Below the pieces are notes generated by a model. That model ran no database searches. It had not been told where the DNA came from and was given only the letters and a program-made list of their open reading frames with translations. The translations under genes were made by a program, and so were the position numbers. From positions 372,537 to 436,536 of the forward strand of contig BCIK01000011.1 of the NCBI GenBank assembly GCA_039545295.1: DNA of 64,000 bases. The letters are read 5' to 3'. The stretch comes from Udeniomyces pyricola. Its lineage: Eukaryota > Basidiomycota > Tremellomycetes > Cystofilobasidiales > Mrakiaceae. Below are positions 42,940 through 54,300 of this stretch, piece after piece (position 1 is the stretch's first letter; each line of letters opens with the position of its first letter).

Positions 42940-44580
42940 ATGTCAGACGACGGAGAGCACTACGCCAACGGAGAGTCAGTCCCTCCTCGAATCGTTTCAA
43001 CTGCCCGTCTTTCGACGCGTCGTCCACTCTCAATCATCCCTTTCGTTTCCTAAACCATCTGACCTCGTCGCTTTTCATCTTTGGGACACATCAGCTTTGG
43101 AGGAGATGACCACATGGTGTGTGTCGTTTCCTTTGACTTCCCAGTGCTCCCTTGGCATGATGAATCAGACGACTTGATCTTTATTGAGTCAAGCCCTCAA
43201 CTAACACCCCCCCCTCCCCTCCTTTCGTTCACTCCCCACGTACTGTCGTTCCCGCTTCTTCCTTGCCTTGTCGCTTCGTGGACGCATCTCTGATGTGGAT
43301 GGATCAGGATGAGGATGACCTGATTAACGAGGAAGACGAAGTGAACGGTGCGAACGGGGACGATGTCCAAGGGACCGGTGGTGACGATGAGGTAAAAAGC
43401 CAAACCTCTCTCTCACACTCTCACTCACGCTCACTTGGGTCGGCCCTACTTTTCCCTCCTGGGCTCACCTTGAACTCACATTATACTATCCATCCTTCCC
43501 TCCCTCCTTCTCTCTCTCTCCTGCTCTGCCGTCCCTTCTTCTGCGTTTCCTCTGCTTTCCTTTCATATGAAACAACCCATAAGGACAACCAACCCCGTTC
43601 GGGCGCAGCGGCCAAGCCCAACGAAGTCCGAGTCACGTCGCATTACATGACCAAGTACGAGCGCGCCAGGATCCTCGGCACGCGGGCGCTCCAGATCAGG
43701 TCCGTTGCTCGTTCCCTCAAACCCCCTCCNCCCCCCCCCCCCTTCTCCTTTTCCCTCTCTCCCTCTCTTCAAAGATTGAATTGGTGCAGATGGAAGCAGG
43801 AATCGGACACGAGGGGGAAAGTCCAGGGAAAGACGTGTGTGGACGAGGGTCGGTGAAGGGAAAGATCAAAGGAGGAAGGAAGCATCAGGATGTTACCGTC
43901 AACCACGGCCGGGGAACTCGATCCGCATCCAACACCCTCCTCCCTCTGGTCTAGGGTTCTCCTAAGCCGACGTCTTTCGATCGAAAAGAAGGCTCATCCC
44001 AACCAACCCCTTCTTCCCATTCCCAAACCCCCTTTGTTTCCAAACCCTCCTCCCGTGACGATATTTCTTCTTCTTTTTTTTTTTTTGAAACCAAAACAGT
44101 ATGAACGCGCCCGTTTTGGTCCCACTAGCGGGAGAATCTGACCCGCTCGAGATTGCGCTCAAGGAACTTGCGGCCAAGAAGATCCCTCTCGTCGTCAGGC
44201 GGTACCTCCCTGGTACGTGTTGCGTCACCTTTTCTCTCTCTCTAAAATTCGGGGCGTTCGTTGTGCGTGGAGTGGCTGGTTCTTGCGCCGGGAGGGTGGG
44301 GGGAGAGGAAGTGAGCTGGTGTAGTTGAGAGGGGTGAAGAAGCAACTGCGAGAAGACCAGAGGGTGTCTCTATCTTGAGGAGAAAGCGTCATCCTAATAA
44401 AGACTTGTGAAAGCTAACTCGCCTCCTTCTTGCTTCTCTTACCCCCTTCTCGTTCTCTCTCTGTGTCTCTCCTGTTTGTGATGATCATACGGGTTTCTCA
44501 CTTGCTTTTTTTCTCTCTCTTTGAAACACTAAGACGGCTCGTTTGAAGACTGGCGAGTCGATGAGCTCATCACCGATTAA
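42940..44580 (+). CDS. RPB6: RNA polymerase I/II/III common subunit Rpb6 (ABC23)
   Basis: Six exons, 42940-42974, 43095-43116, 43308-43391, 43584-43699, 44100-44212 and 44534-44580, join perfectly in frame to 138 residues. The conserved core is unmistakable: [19 protein letters not shown], then [40 protein letters not shown] and [10 protein letters not shown] near the end. The N-terminal 60 residues are acidic ([14 protein letters not shown]), as usual. Rpb6 sits at the base of the clamp in all three nuclear RNA polymerases and is essential for assembly. Five introns in a 138-codon gene, including a 22-base second exon, are notable. Introns include poly-C with an N (43730-43741) and poly-T tracts. 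Confidence 0.97.
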
Positions 44581-45391
44581 TTATCCGAAATCCCTCTTTG
44601 GCATTTTCTCTTGATACTCTCGACTTTTTTTCCACGCCCCTCCCCCCCTCCTCTTCCTTTTGCTCCCTTGCTAACCCACAAAAAGAATTTCACGGTTAAC
44701 CTTCCATTCCCCCCCCCCCAACAAAAGGAGAAAAACAACCCCGGTTTCTTCTGTTTCCTTTTCTCTCTCTTTTTTGTTTTCATTCCCCAAGCCATCATCA
44801 TCATCTTCTTCTTCCTCTCACCTTTCTTTCTTTCCCATCTTCTGCGTTCCTTGTTTGTTTGATCCCTTCTTTTTTTTTCTTTTTCTTCTCTTCTCCTTAC
44901 TATCTCCTCGCTCGTTCCCCCCAACACCCCACATCCACAACACTCACGCACATATATACTTTATACATATATATATATATATGTTATTTCTCCCCTTTCT
45001 TCCCTCGCTTCGCTTTTTACCCTGTTTCGTTCCCATCTTTTCCCATCCCCCCCCCCTCTTCGCTCTGCCTTTCCATTCCATCTTTTTTTTTCCTATTAGA
45101 CACCAAACCCCCCCCCCCCATCACACACACATACACACACACACCCCTTTTTTTCCCCAAAAAGAATGAAACAAAAGAAACGACAAGAAAGATAGAATAT
45201 CAAACGGTCGTGCAATTTTATATATATATTTTTTAAAAAAAAAAAGAAGAAAAAGAAGAAAAAAAAACCTTGATCGATGATGATGATCATTCATCATCAT
45301 GATGGGTCATTTTTTGAACAAAACCTACCTCACTCATTTATATCTACCGCGCGGGCCGCAATAGAGGGTGAGGGAGAGACGATACGATAAC

Positions 45392-45411
45392 GTATATATA
45401 TATATATATAA
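45392..45411. repeat. TA dinucleotide array
   Basis: About ten TA units flanked by ACG on both sides (ACG-TATATA...-ACG), in the low-complexity region between Rpb6 and the aldo-keto reductase. Confidence 0.85.
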
Positions 45412-45445
45412 CGTAGCAATCAAGCGTACTGGCTCGAACGGTCGT

Positions 45446-45447
<2 letters not shown>

Positions 45448-45478
<31 letters not shown>

Positions 45479-45480
45479 NN
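45448..45480. repeat. poly-A tract with two N's
   Basis: About 31 A's followed by NN. It is not preceded by any recognisable gene or retroelement; a processed insertion cannot be shown. Confidence 0.85.
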
Positions 45481-45964
45481 ATCACGATACACCCCTNTTG
45501 CCATTTATTTGGGTTTCGATATGAGCAAACCATGTATGAGAGAGCGCTCTCCATCGACTCCCATGGATGGATAAACAGGACGTCCAGTCGACTCGTGCAA
45601 GACGACATCCTCGAGCGAGCGCGCAGCAGCAGCAAGGTCGACTAAAAACTCACTCTGGATCAATCATGATCATCAAGCTTCAGTTGCTTGCCATTGACCC
45701 CTCGCAAAGAGAAAAGAGAACACACAGTAGGAGACAAATGCATGTAATTCACAACGGGTGAGGATGAGGGGGGGGGGAGGGAGTTGAAGAACAAGAACAA
45801 ACAAACAAAAAACTAGCAGCTACAAAAGATTTGTTTGATTGAGACGAATCCGAAGGGGCTCGATGATGAAGAAGAAAAAAAAACGATCCGGACTGGGCCA
45901 ATGTTGGGATTCCGTTTCCTTTTTGTTTTCTTGGGGGTTTTGTTTTCTTTTTCTTTTTTTTTTC

Positions 45965-47856
45965 TTAAGCAAAGATGGCACATCGAGGGTCGATACCGCT
46001 GGGGTTGTTGAAGCCTGTTTCAAAGAGAGGGAGAAGAGCGGGAAAGAGACACGAGGCAAAGGGGAAGATGTAAGCAAGTCGGTTATCAACACGATTCCAT
46101 TCGAGCCGTTCCGACCGAGGGAGGGCTTGCGGGCCAACCCCAGGAAGAAAAAAAAAAGGAGGAGGGGAAATGATCACTCACGAAGGTGCCTGTCGAGACC
46201 CGAGATCGTCTTGATGTCCTCCTCAGCGAGATCAAAGTCGGTGTGGTTCAAGTTTTGAGCCAATCGACCCTGATCGTTCGACTTGGGGATGACGGCGATG
46301 CCACGCTGGGTAGCCCATCGGAGGAGAACCTGGGCGGAAGTCTTGCCGTGCTTGTCGGCGATGGTCTTGATGGTGTCGTGCTTGAGGAGGGGCTCGACGC
46401 CTCCGGCCATGCCGAGCTCGTAGAAGGATTGGGGTCCGAACGACGAGTAGGCAGTCACGGCGATACCGAGCTCCTTGCAGAACTCGGTCATGCCATCCTG
46501 GACGAGGTACGGGTGGTGCTCGATCTGAAGGACAGAGGGCTTAATCTCGGCGTATCTGAAGAACCAGAAGCATTGAACGAAAAAGGGAGGACGAAACGAA
46601 ATATCAGAACATGCCCCCTCACACTCTTTGCAACCTTGAACAAAGCTCTTTTTTTATGTTTCCTTTTTTTCTTTTCTTGATCAACTCACCGCATAATGTC
46701 ACAAAGGAGGGCACCGGCAACGTTGGAGATACCGATGTTCTTGGCGAGTCCGGCCTTCTGCTGCTCCTCCATGGCGTGCCAGGTCTCCTCGTAAGGGGTG
46801 TCTTGGAGCTCGACCTTGGTCCTGGTCTCGTCGGTCCACCACTCAGGGGGGTATCGGGTGGCCGGGTCGACGTACTTGAGCGAAACGGGGAAGTGAATGA
46901 GGCTGGGAAGGGGATGGGTGGAAGGTTTAAAGAAGGAAATGAGGTGTTAGGTTCAGAATCGGATACACTTTCTGACCCACGTCGCAAGAGATGGCGAATA
47001 AGACGCACAAGAGATCAAAGTACTCGAGTTGCCAGTCGGCGAGCTGCTTCTTGATGAGCTGAGGAACGTGCTCCTTAGCGTGGAAGGTGTTCCAAAGCTT
47101 GGAGGTGATGACTGATCGGAGAGGAAGGAAAAGGGGAAAGGAAAAGAAACTTCAAATCAATCAAATGTGTCTTGTATTAATGTGTCTTGTATATTTCCAG
47201 ACGAAGAGCACAGGGTAGGGAACGTACAAAGCTCCTCTCGCTTGACAATACCCTCCTTGAGAGCTCGAGCGACACCGTCTCCGCACTCCTTCTCGTTTCC
47301 GTAGTCTCCGGCTAGGCGACGGAGAGAAGCAATCGAGAGCAGGAAAGGGGACCAAACATCAGCTGTGCCTATTCGATGGAAAAGGTTGTAATGTGGATAT
47401 AGTTCTTACCTCCATCGAAAAGCCTGTATCCAACCTTGATGGCGTTGTAGACAACTCTAGAGGAGGGATAGGCAAAGACAACGGAGAATGAGGTCGGGGT
47501 CAGGATGGCATGCGCTGGAGATGATAGAGATAGATGCCTTTGATGATGAGACGGGGAAAGCTCGGGGAAACTTACTCGGCGGCGTCCTCCTTGGGGACCT
47601 TCCAAAGACCCTTGCCGACCTGGAAGCAGCAGATGGTGGATAAGGGTGAGTGAGGAGTGTAAGTATCGGCTGAACATGCCATGGGACAGGAAACTGTGAC
47701 CCAATGCTTCTCTGAGCTCGTTGAGCGGTGAAGTCAAGCGACAGCTGAAGAAGCGATGGGTGACGATGACGAGATGATGGGCAAGATGAGGTGATGATGG
47801 AATGGACGACGTACGAGGGGCATCTTGGCGCCGTTTCCGATAGTGATAGTAGCCAT
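45965..47856 (-). CDS. XYL1: aldo-keto reductase, D-xylose reductase type
   Basis: Eight exons, 47856-47815, 47620-47577, 47456-47410, 47311-47228, 47111-47009, 46902-46690, 46555-46182 and 46014-45965, join in frame to 318 residues, the usual length of yeast xylose reductases. The aldo-keto reductase barrel shows the catalytic tetrad: the Asp in GYRLFDG, Tyr in [11 protein letters not shown], Lys in [10 protein letters not shown] and His in [13 protein letters not shown]. The cofactor motif is [14 protein letters not shown], matching the IPKSN signature of NAD(P)H-dependent xylose reductases. [21 protein letters not shown] and [10 protein letters not shown] are also typical, and the tail [15 protein letters not shown] matches the family's substrate-site end. 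It probably reduces D-xylose to xylitol in the cytosol, but broad sugar or aldehyde specificity is common. Confidence 0.92.
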
Positions 47857-49559
47857 TTTGAGAGGGGTGAAGAAGCGAATGATGGGGTGTGGTAGGGGTG
47901 GTGGTGATGGGAGTTGTGGATTCAAGTGAGGTGGGTGGGTGAGAACAAGAAGAAGAAGAAGACAAAAGGTGGTGAAGAGTTAAAACGAAACGGGCTTGCT
48001 CCCCCCCCCGCGCTTTTTGTTCGGTCAGGACCCGGGTTCGATTTCCCCCCACCCCCGGATCGATCTGACCGGCCGTTATACCGGTCATATCCTTCATGGC
48101 TTCCGATTTTCCGCTGTCCATCTCCGGTCGGCTCCTTCATCCTCCAGTAGTCCAATATGATCATGCAACATTCAAGTCCTTTGTTTGATGTTTCTGCCCT
48201 TGCGTTTCTATCATCGAGGAAGCAGTCCAACGTCATGTGTTGCGTGGTCAACTCCGGCGGGCTTCATCTCAGTTTTTCCTTTGACAACTACTACCCACAA
48301 CTTCGCCCAGCTTTACCAGCTCTTGACGATTCGATTAAATCATGGACTCCGAAATCAAACATGTTCGATGTCAGTCACGACCGCCAGTGTTGCTTGCTCA
48401 TGCGCTCGTGAACGATAAGTCCGGACATGCACGCAGATTAGACGGAGCGGTCAACCGCACGTTAAACCAACCATATGATCGATAATCCGTCACAATCGTA
48501 ACTATGACGTTCATCATGCTTTTCTTTTGACCATCTCATGTCGACTCTAGAGATCATGCAACCCTTCCATATTTGTTTTTAAAGGTCATGCGATCCAGTA
48601 TATATCCCAGATTAGCCCTTAGTTCGTACACTCCCTTCGCAGTCTTCGGTATCACTGTAGTATTTCCTCCGTTCTATGAGTACGTCGCGTGTGAGGTAAG
48701 CGCGTATAATAACCCGACCGAGAAAGAAACAACAGCCATGGATCGTCGACCCGATGAATCTCCGGTCGTTTCGCATCGAAGCGACTGAGCGAACGCACGC
48801 GCAGCACGCGCTCATCAGCTCTGTCATCATATATATGATCAACTAACTGTACATGCCCCTCAGTCGCGTTCTCAACGACGCTCTCATAACCACAGTGGCT
48901 GTCGATTCAAGAAGATCGATGACCAGGCCAAGCTTTCAACGAGTCGTGCCCGCAAGCCATGGCAAACGGCTGGAGCGAAGCTCTGATGACGCTCATGATC
49001 ATGTCGATATTTGGCCCGCTCTTGCTAGAGGTCGATGCCACCTCATCATCCATCACCCTTCCCCTTGCTTTCCATTCCAGTCGGCCGACATGATCGAGAC
49101 GAGAGACGCCTTCAATTCCAGTACACCTTCTTACATACTCCCGAGGAACCTCTGAAGCCCGACCGCGCTTACCACCAACGGACAAACGAGATGAAATGAT
49201 AGTAATACTGGCGTTAGTAAGTCGGGTGATCAGAGACGTGGAGTCTTGGTGACCGAAGCGGTGAGTTGATGGATAGCTGGCTGAGTTTGAGCTGAGCTAC
49301 TCTAGCGCCGGTCCTCTTGGAAGTCGCACGTTGATGTTGACGTTGGTGGATGGAACTCATGGATGACAAACCAGGAGAGAGGAGGGCCAAGCAGCGTGCA
49401 GCGACACGTCCAGGATCCAGGACTTGACCCCTTTCTGTTCTTCGACGCTTTCCCTTTCCTGCTGTTTCGTCCACAACGTACAACGTCCACGAACCAGCGA
49501 ACGAAAGCACACGTCCACACATCCGAACCTGCCTGACATCTTGCGTTTCAACTCACGGA
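47857..49559. other. 1.7 kb without a supportable gene
   Basis: Upstream of the aldo-keto reductase (-) and of the Pif1-type helicase (+), so both promoters lie here. Sequence is of mixed composition with an A/T-rich patch at 48580-48620 and TATATATGATC near 48829. Open frames are short and without domains. Confidence 0.55.
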
Positions 49560-50687
49560 TGCTCCAAGCTTCAAAGATTAGACTCATACGTGTCCTTGAA
49601 CGACATCGTATCCTGTTGCGAGGCTCTGATCAGTCATCACCCTCCTTCCCTTCCTCGCCCCTCTGTCTGCCGGCAGGGAAGCGGACCTTCACTACAACAC
49701 CGTCGCTACTCAATAAATCGAAGAAACCATCTCAAGCAACAACAACAAATTCATCCTCGAAAGGCTCGCAATCGCCGTCTCAGCCCCAAGCCAGCTCATC
49801 ATCGCCATCGTCTAAGACTGACAAAAAGAGTTCTTCCTCCAACAAACCGCCCAAGTCTCCGAAGAAACTCGCTCGTCTGCCTCCTTCGACGCATATACCC
49901 CACGCACAAGCAACCACCAAATCGAGCGAGCAGCGCAGCCCATNCCTCCNNNNNNNNNNNNNNNNNNNNNNNNNNNNNNNNNNNNNNNNNNNNNNNNNNN
50001 NNNNNNNNNNNNNNNNNNNNNNNNNNNNNNNNNNNNNNNNNNNNNNNNNNNNNNNNNNNNNNNNNNNNNNNNNNNNNNNNNNNNNNNNNNNNNNNNNNNN
50101 NNNNNNNNNNNNNNNNNNNNNNNNNNNNNNNNNNNNNNNNNNNNNNNNNNNNNNNNNNNNNNNNNNNNNNNNNNNNNNNNNNNNNNNNNNNNNNNNNNNN
50201 NNNNNNNNNNNNNNNNNNNNNNNNNNNNNNNNNNNNNNNNNNNNNNNNNNNNNNNNNNNNNNNNNNNNNNNNNNNNNNNNNNNNNNNNNNNNNNNNNNNN
50301 NNNNNNNNNNNNNNNNNNNNNNNNNNNNNNNNNNNNNNNNNNNNNNNNNNNNNNNNNNNNNNNNNNNNNNNNNNNNNNNNNNNNNNNNNNCCCCCAGCCC
50401 TCCTTCCCCTTCCCCCCCCCCTTTTCGGCTGGTAGATACATGAGAACATGCCAATTGACACTCTTCTCCCTGATCCATCCGTGTTGTTTTTATTTATTTT
50501 TCTTTCTTTTCTTTATTTTTTTTTTCTCCAACGTCCATCTTTCATTTTCTTGTCAGGCCACTTGTATACTGCTCTTTCCCGCGCCCGATCTCTCGACGGC
50601 TTGTGCATCCGAAATCTTCCCGACATCATCAAACTATCGGAACCCAGGGTGAGCCGGTACCTTAAAAAGTCGAAGGCCAAAGCTTGA
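49560..50687 (+). CDS. PIF1: Pif1-type DNA helicase, both ends only (middle lost in a gap)
   Basis: The N-terminal part starts MLQASKIRLIRVLERHRILL at 49560, an Arg-rich, mitochondrial-presequence-like start, then KRTFTTTPSLLNKSKK and a long Ser/Lys/Pro-rich region up to the gap. After the gap, a last exon 50557-50687 (acceptor TTGTCAG) reads HLYTALSRARSLDGLCIRNL then PDIIKLSEPRVSRYLKK to the stop. YTALSRARSLDGL is helicase motif VI of the Pif1 branch of superfamily 1B. Pif1 helicases unwind G-quadruplexes and remove telomerase in the nucleus and maintain DNA in mitochondria. Motifs I to V are not visible. The gap is marked as 441 bases, far less than the roughly 1.3 kb the missing core needs, so its length is not real. 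An upstream in-frame Met (49424) is possible. Confidence 0.75.
49950..50390. other. assembly gap (N's)
   Basis: 441 consecutive N's, with an isolated N at 49944. The flanks are C-rich on the right (CCCCC runs to 50420). The gap removes most of the Pif1-type helicase gene. Confidence 0.99.
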
Positions 50688-51336
50688 TCCGAGACCGGCG
50701 AGGCGTCTTTAAACCCGTGTGGCTGTACTAATCCATATAAAGCTGGAACATGAACGTGCGTACTATGTATACGAGGTAAGGAAAGAGTACGAGAGAAAAG
50801 TTCAAAAAGAGAAAGAGGGATATATATATATATATATGTATGTATAGCGCAGGAAAGAGGAAGCAATTATATCAGTCGAGGGGCATGGATCCGAACCAAT
50901 GTAGATGACATGACGAATGAAGTGAAAAAGAAGAAGAAAAGGTCAACGTGGTGAACCAGAACATGGACGAATCGAACGCAGAGACGAAAGACAGAGAGAG
51001 AGAAATATCAGAAAATTGAAAGAAAACAGAAAAAAAGAAGGAAAAGAAGGGAGAAGGATACGAAACCGAAGGAGAATTGAGTGGTTTAGAAGAATATGGT
51101 AGGATGCCACTTCATAGAAAGTCGAAAGGAAAAGAAGGAAGAAGGAAGGAAAGGGAAAGGAGGGGAAGGGGCAAGACAAGAGAAGGAAAGAAGTCGAAGC
51201 ACCCATCAAAAAGTACGAAAGAGAAGGAGGAGGGAGGTAGGGTCGGGGGAGGGGGAGAGAAGGGTCGAAACTTCTTCCAAAAACCACTCTTGGCCGACGG
51301 ATGGGCCGAGACGTTATGTCGGTGACGCATCCACAT
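50688..51336. other. convergent intergenic region
   Basis: Purine-rich + strand (AGAAAGAGAGAGAAAT types) with a TA repeat at 50820-50837. It separates the helicase (+) and a large unknown gene (-). No gene seen. Confidence 0.6.
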
Positions 51337-54300
51337 TTACTTCTTGGTTTTTCTGGTACCGGTCGATTTGGTAGGGGCGACGACGTCGTCGTCGTAAATG
51401 ATCTGGCTGTACTTGACTTTCTCGCGCTTGATCATCTCGGTCAGAGGAATGAGTGGGGTCGAGGCTGAAGAAGGGGCGAGGTTACCGAGCGAATCGAGCT
51501 ACAGGGTGAAGGCGTTTTGGAAGTACAGAAGGAGGAGAGAGACAGAAACGAAATAGGAGAAGAAGGAGAGAAACGAGAAGAAGAAGAAGAAGAAAAACGC
51601 AAGAAAAAAGATTGGGTTAGGGAGAGGTCATCACCGGAAGCATCAAAGATACGGACCGTAAGAAGATTTGAAATGAAAAAAAAAAGATACTTACATGAAC
51701 GGGTTTACTGATGCAACTTTTGAACCGCTTGGAATTCTCTTCTGCATCTTGCTCGTTCACCAATTTCTTCCTCGGCCGGATCCAAACGAGACCCTTATCC
51801 CATTTGACCGATCTCCCACTCTGCTGCTCCGACAATCCAATCTTTCCCTTTCTGACCATCCCGCCACTACTTCCTTTTCCTCCTCCCTTCTTGACCGGAC
51901 TAAAGTACTCCTCCTCTTCTCCCGGTCCGATCACATGCCTCTCCATCTTCTCCTTTTCCCTCCAAAGCAACTCGACCGCCTGTTCCTCCGCCGCTTCCTC
52001 ATCGCTCTCCCCACCTTCCGGATCAAACAACGCCTTCTTCTTTCGCCCCGGCAACTCCACCTCAGTCGTCCATTCCGCCCCGGCTTTTTTGACTTTCGCC
52101 CCGGGTGAAGCAGGCCGGTTGAGCCCTTCCCGTCGGACGACCACCTTCTCGAGCGCGGAGAAGTACACTTGGTTCTTAGTCGTATTAGCGAGGGTGAGCG
52201 ATTTGAGTTGGGCAGGAGAAAGATCATCAGCCGGTTTGACCCCAAGGTGAGTTGCTGTGAGGTTCGAGCCGCCGGAAGAAGGTGGGTTAGGCTTGGCTCG
52301 CTTGGAAGTAGAAGGAGCGGAGCCGCGCGAAGGTCCTGATGTAAGGGACGATGCAAGTTGAGAAGTCGGCTCAGAGATGGGCCGTCGGGCGCGAAGGGAC
52401 CTAGCAGGGGGTGCCAATGATTCGAGGGGAGGGGCGACCGATGGGTAGGATGGCATTGGTGTTGGGAGAAGAGAAGACGAAGGCTTGATCGATCGACCAG
52501 CCTTAGGTCCTGATGGTTCGGATGGCTGTATCGGGTTAGAGATAGATGCAGTGGGTCCCCCGCTCGCGGGTGTGTGCGATGAGTTGGTGCCATTAGAAGC
52601 GAGCGATGGCGGTGGTGGTGAGGGTCCTGTTTCACCAGACATGGGTGCACTACTTGATGCTGTCAACATTGACGGGGCTGAAGTTGATGCGTCTCGAGAT
52701 ATGCTACTGCCACCCTCATCAGGTACACCCTCGACTACCGCTGACGAAAACGAGAACATCGCCTCTCGAGGATCAGCCAGGGTTGCACTGGAAGTCGGGT
52801 TCGAAGAGAACACGGATAGGAGCGGCCTATGGCTGTCGACAGAGGTGGTGGAGAACGCTGTGGAGGTTGACGAGTTTGAGAACAACGACCGTGACGTGGA
52901 TGACGCGTGAGTACCCATAGTCGACGGCATGGTCGGTCCATAAGATGAGGAGCTTAACGAGGAGGACACAGAACTCTTGTTTGGCGAGGCGCCTAGGCGA
53001 ACCGGACCAGAGTAGAGGGAAGAGGACGAAGAGTGGCCCATCGGTCGACCGGTGCGGGGCATTCCTGGAGAAGGCATCGGTTGGCGCTTGACAGGAGAGG
53101 CCATGCGAATCGGCTGTTGAAGAACGGACAGATGCATACAGATACAACGTTCAGTTTTGGGTTACAACAAGCTAAGGGCATTGTGAAAAGACATGACTCT
53201 CACCTTGCCCAGTCGTCGCGGTGAATCAGCGTTACCACCAACCATGAGGGACGGCCCGGAACTTATACTGACCGTAAGCATCCCCTCGCCAGAACCGTGT
53301 CGCATGATTGCACTCGAGGCATTCGATGGCATACTCGATCCACCCGACCACGACCCGAATCCTTTGACCGGAACGCGCATCGTAGATGAGACGCTTAACG
53401 CGTTGCCGGTCCCAGAAGGCGCGAGACTCGAACTCGTCGACCGAGCAGTCGTCATAGCGGGTCGCGGCATGGCCGAAAGGTTAGTTGTCGGACGAGAGAG
53501 GGTAGAGATCGCTTTGTTGGAATGGGCGGTGGACGAGGGTACGGAAGAGGAAGAAGAACAAGACTTGGAGATTGAAGATGAGAGCTTGGGGAGATGAGAG
53601 GGACCTGGAATCGATGAGTTGGTAGATGGTATGGAAGAATTGAGGCGGAATGAGGAAATGGTCGCTTTCGGTTGAGGGGGCGCGTGTCGTTGGGAGAAGG
53701 CCGGTCGGCTAAGGGAAGAAGTGGTAGAGGTACCCATGGCAGGAATTGTCGGGGGGGCAATTGATTGGACTTGAGGCACAGAAGATGGAGGTGGTAGACG
53801 AGTCGAACGAGAGGTCGAGAGAGGGGCCATCGTAGTTGATTTCACAGACGAAGATGGTGCATGCCGTTGAAGGCGAGGTGGTTGAGGCGTCACTCGAGTT
53901 GAACTCAACACGGCTGATCCTACCGTGCCTCCGGGAGCGAGAGATGAGGAAGAAGGCGCAAGAGAAAACTCATCCGACGGGGGGGCAACTTCGGGAATCG
54001 TCGAGGCCGAGACCGAACGAGGCTGAGTGGTTGCCTGCATGCTTGTCGACTGCAGATTGGACGGAAGTCGACAAGCTGCCGAAACCACTCGTCTGTCCTT
54101 CATCGGTGTTGCCGTCTGGTTGCCGCCACCAAAAACAGCAGCACCAAGCCGCTGTCGGACGAGCTTTTCCCTCTCCCGCTCTGACATGGCCGAACTCGCA
54201 ACATCCTTGGATAAGCCCTTGGGGGATGAGACCACAGCGGGCGTCGGCTTTTTCAAAAACTTGGATGGCGGTCGCTGTTGATGCATCGTGGGTGAGTGAT

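Larger units (their letters stand above)
44581..45964. other. 1.4 kb low-complexity intergenic region
   Basis: From 44590 to 45160 the + strand is almost entirely pyrimidine, with T and C runs. TA repeats lie at 44965-44982 and 45392-45411, an A run of about 30 bases with two N's at 45448-45480, and further A-rich DNA follows. It separates the convergent Rpb6 and aldo-keto reductase genes. No gene seen. Confidence 0.7.

Noticed and set aside
45448..45480. Poly-A tail of a retroelement or processed gene
   Set aside because: No coding remnant precedes it and no target-site duplication is visible; the whole region is low-complexity.
48028..48060. GGGTTCGATTTCCCC resembling a tRNA T-arm
   Set aside because: No matching D-arm, anticodon stem or acceptor stem lies upstream within tRNA length on that strand; it is part of a C-rich stretch.
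51610..51625. GGGTTAGGG, telomere-like
   Set aside because: Only one and a half repeats, inside an intron of the large unknown gene; expected by chance and not an internal telomere tract.
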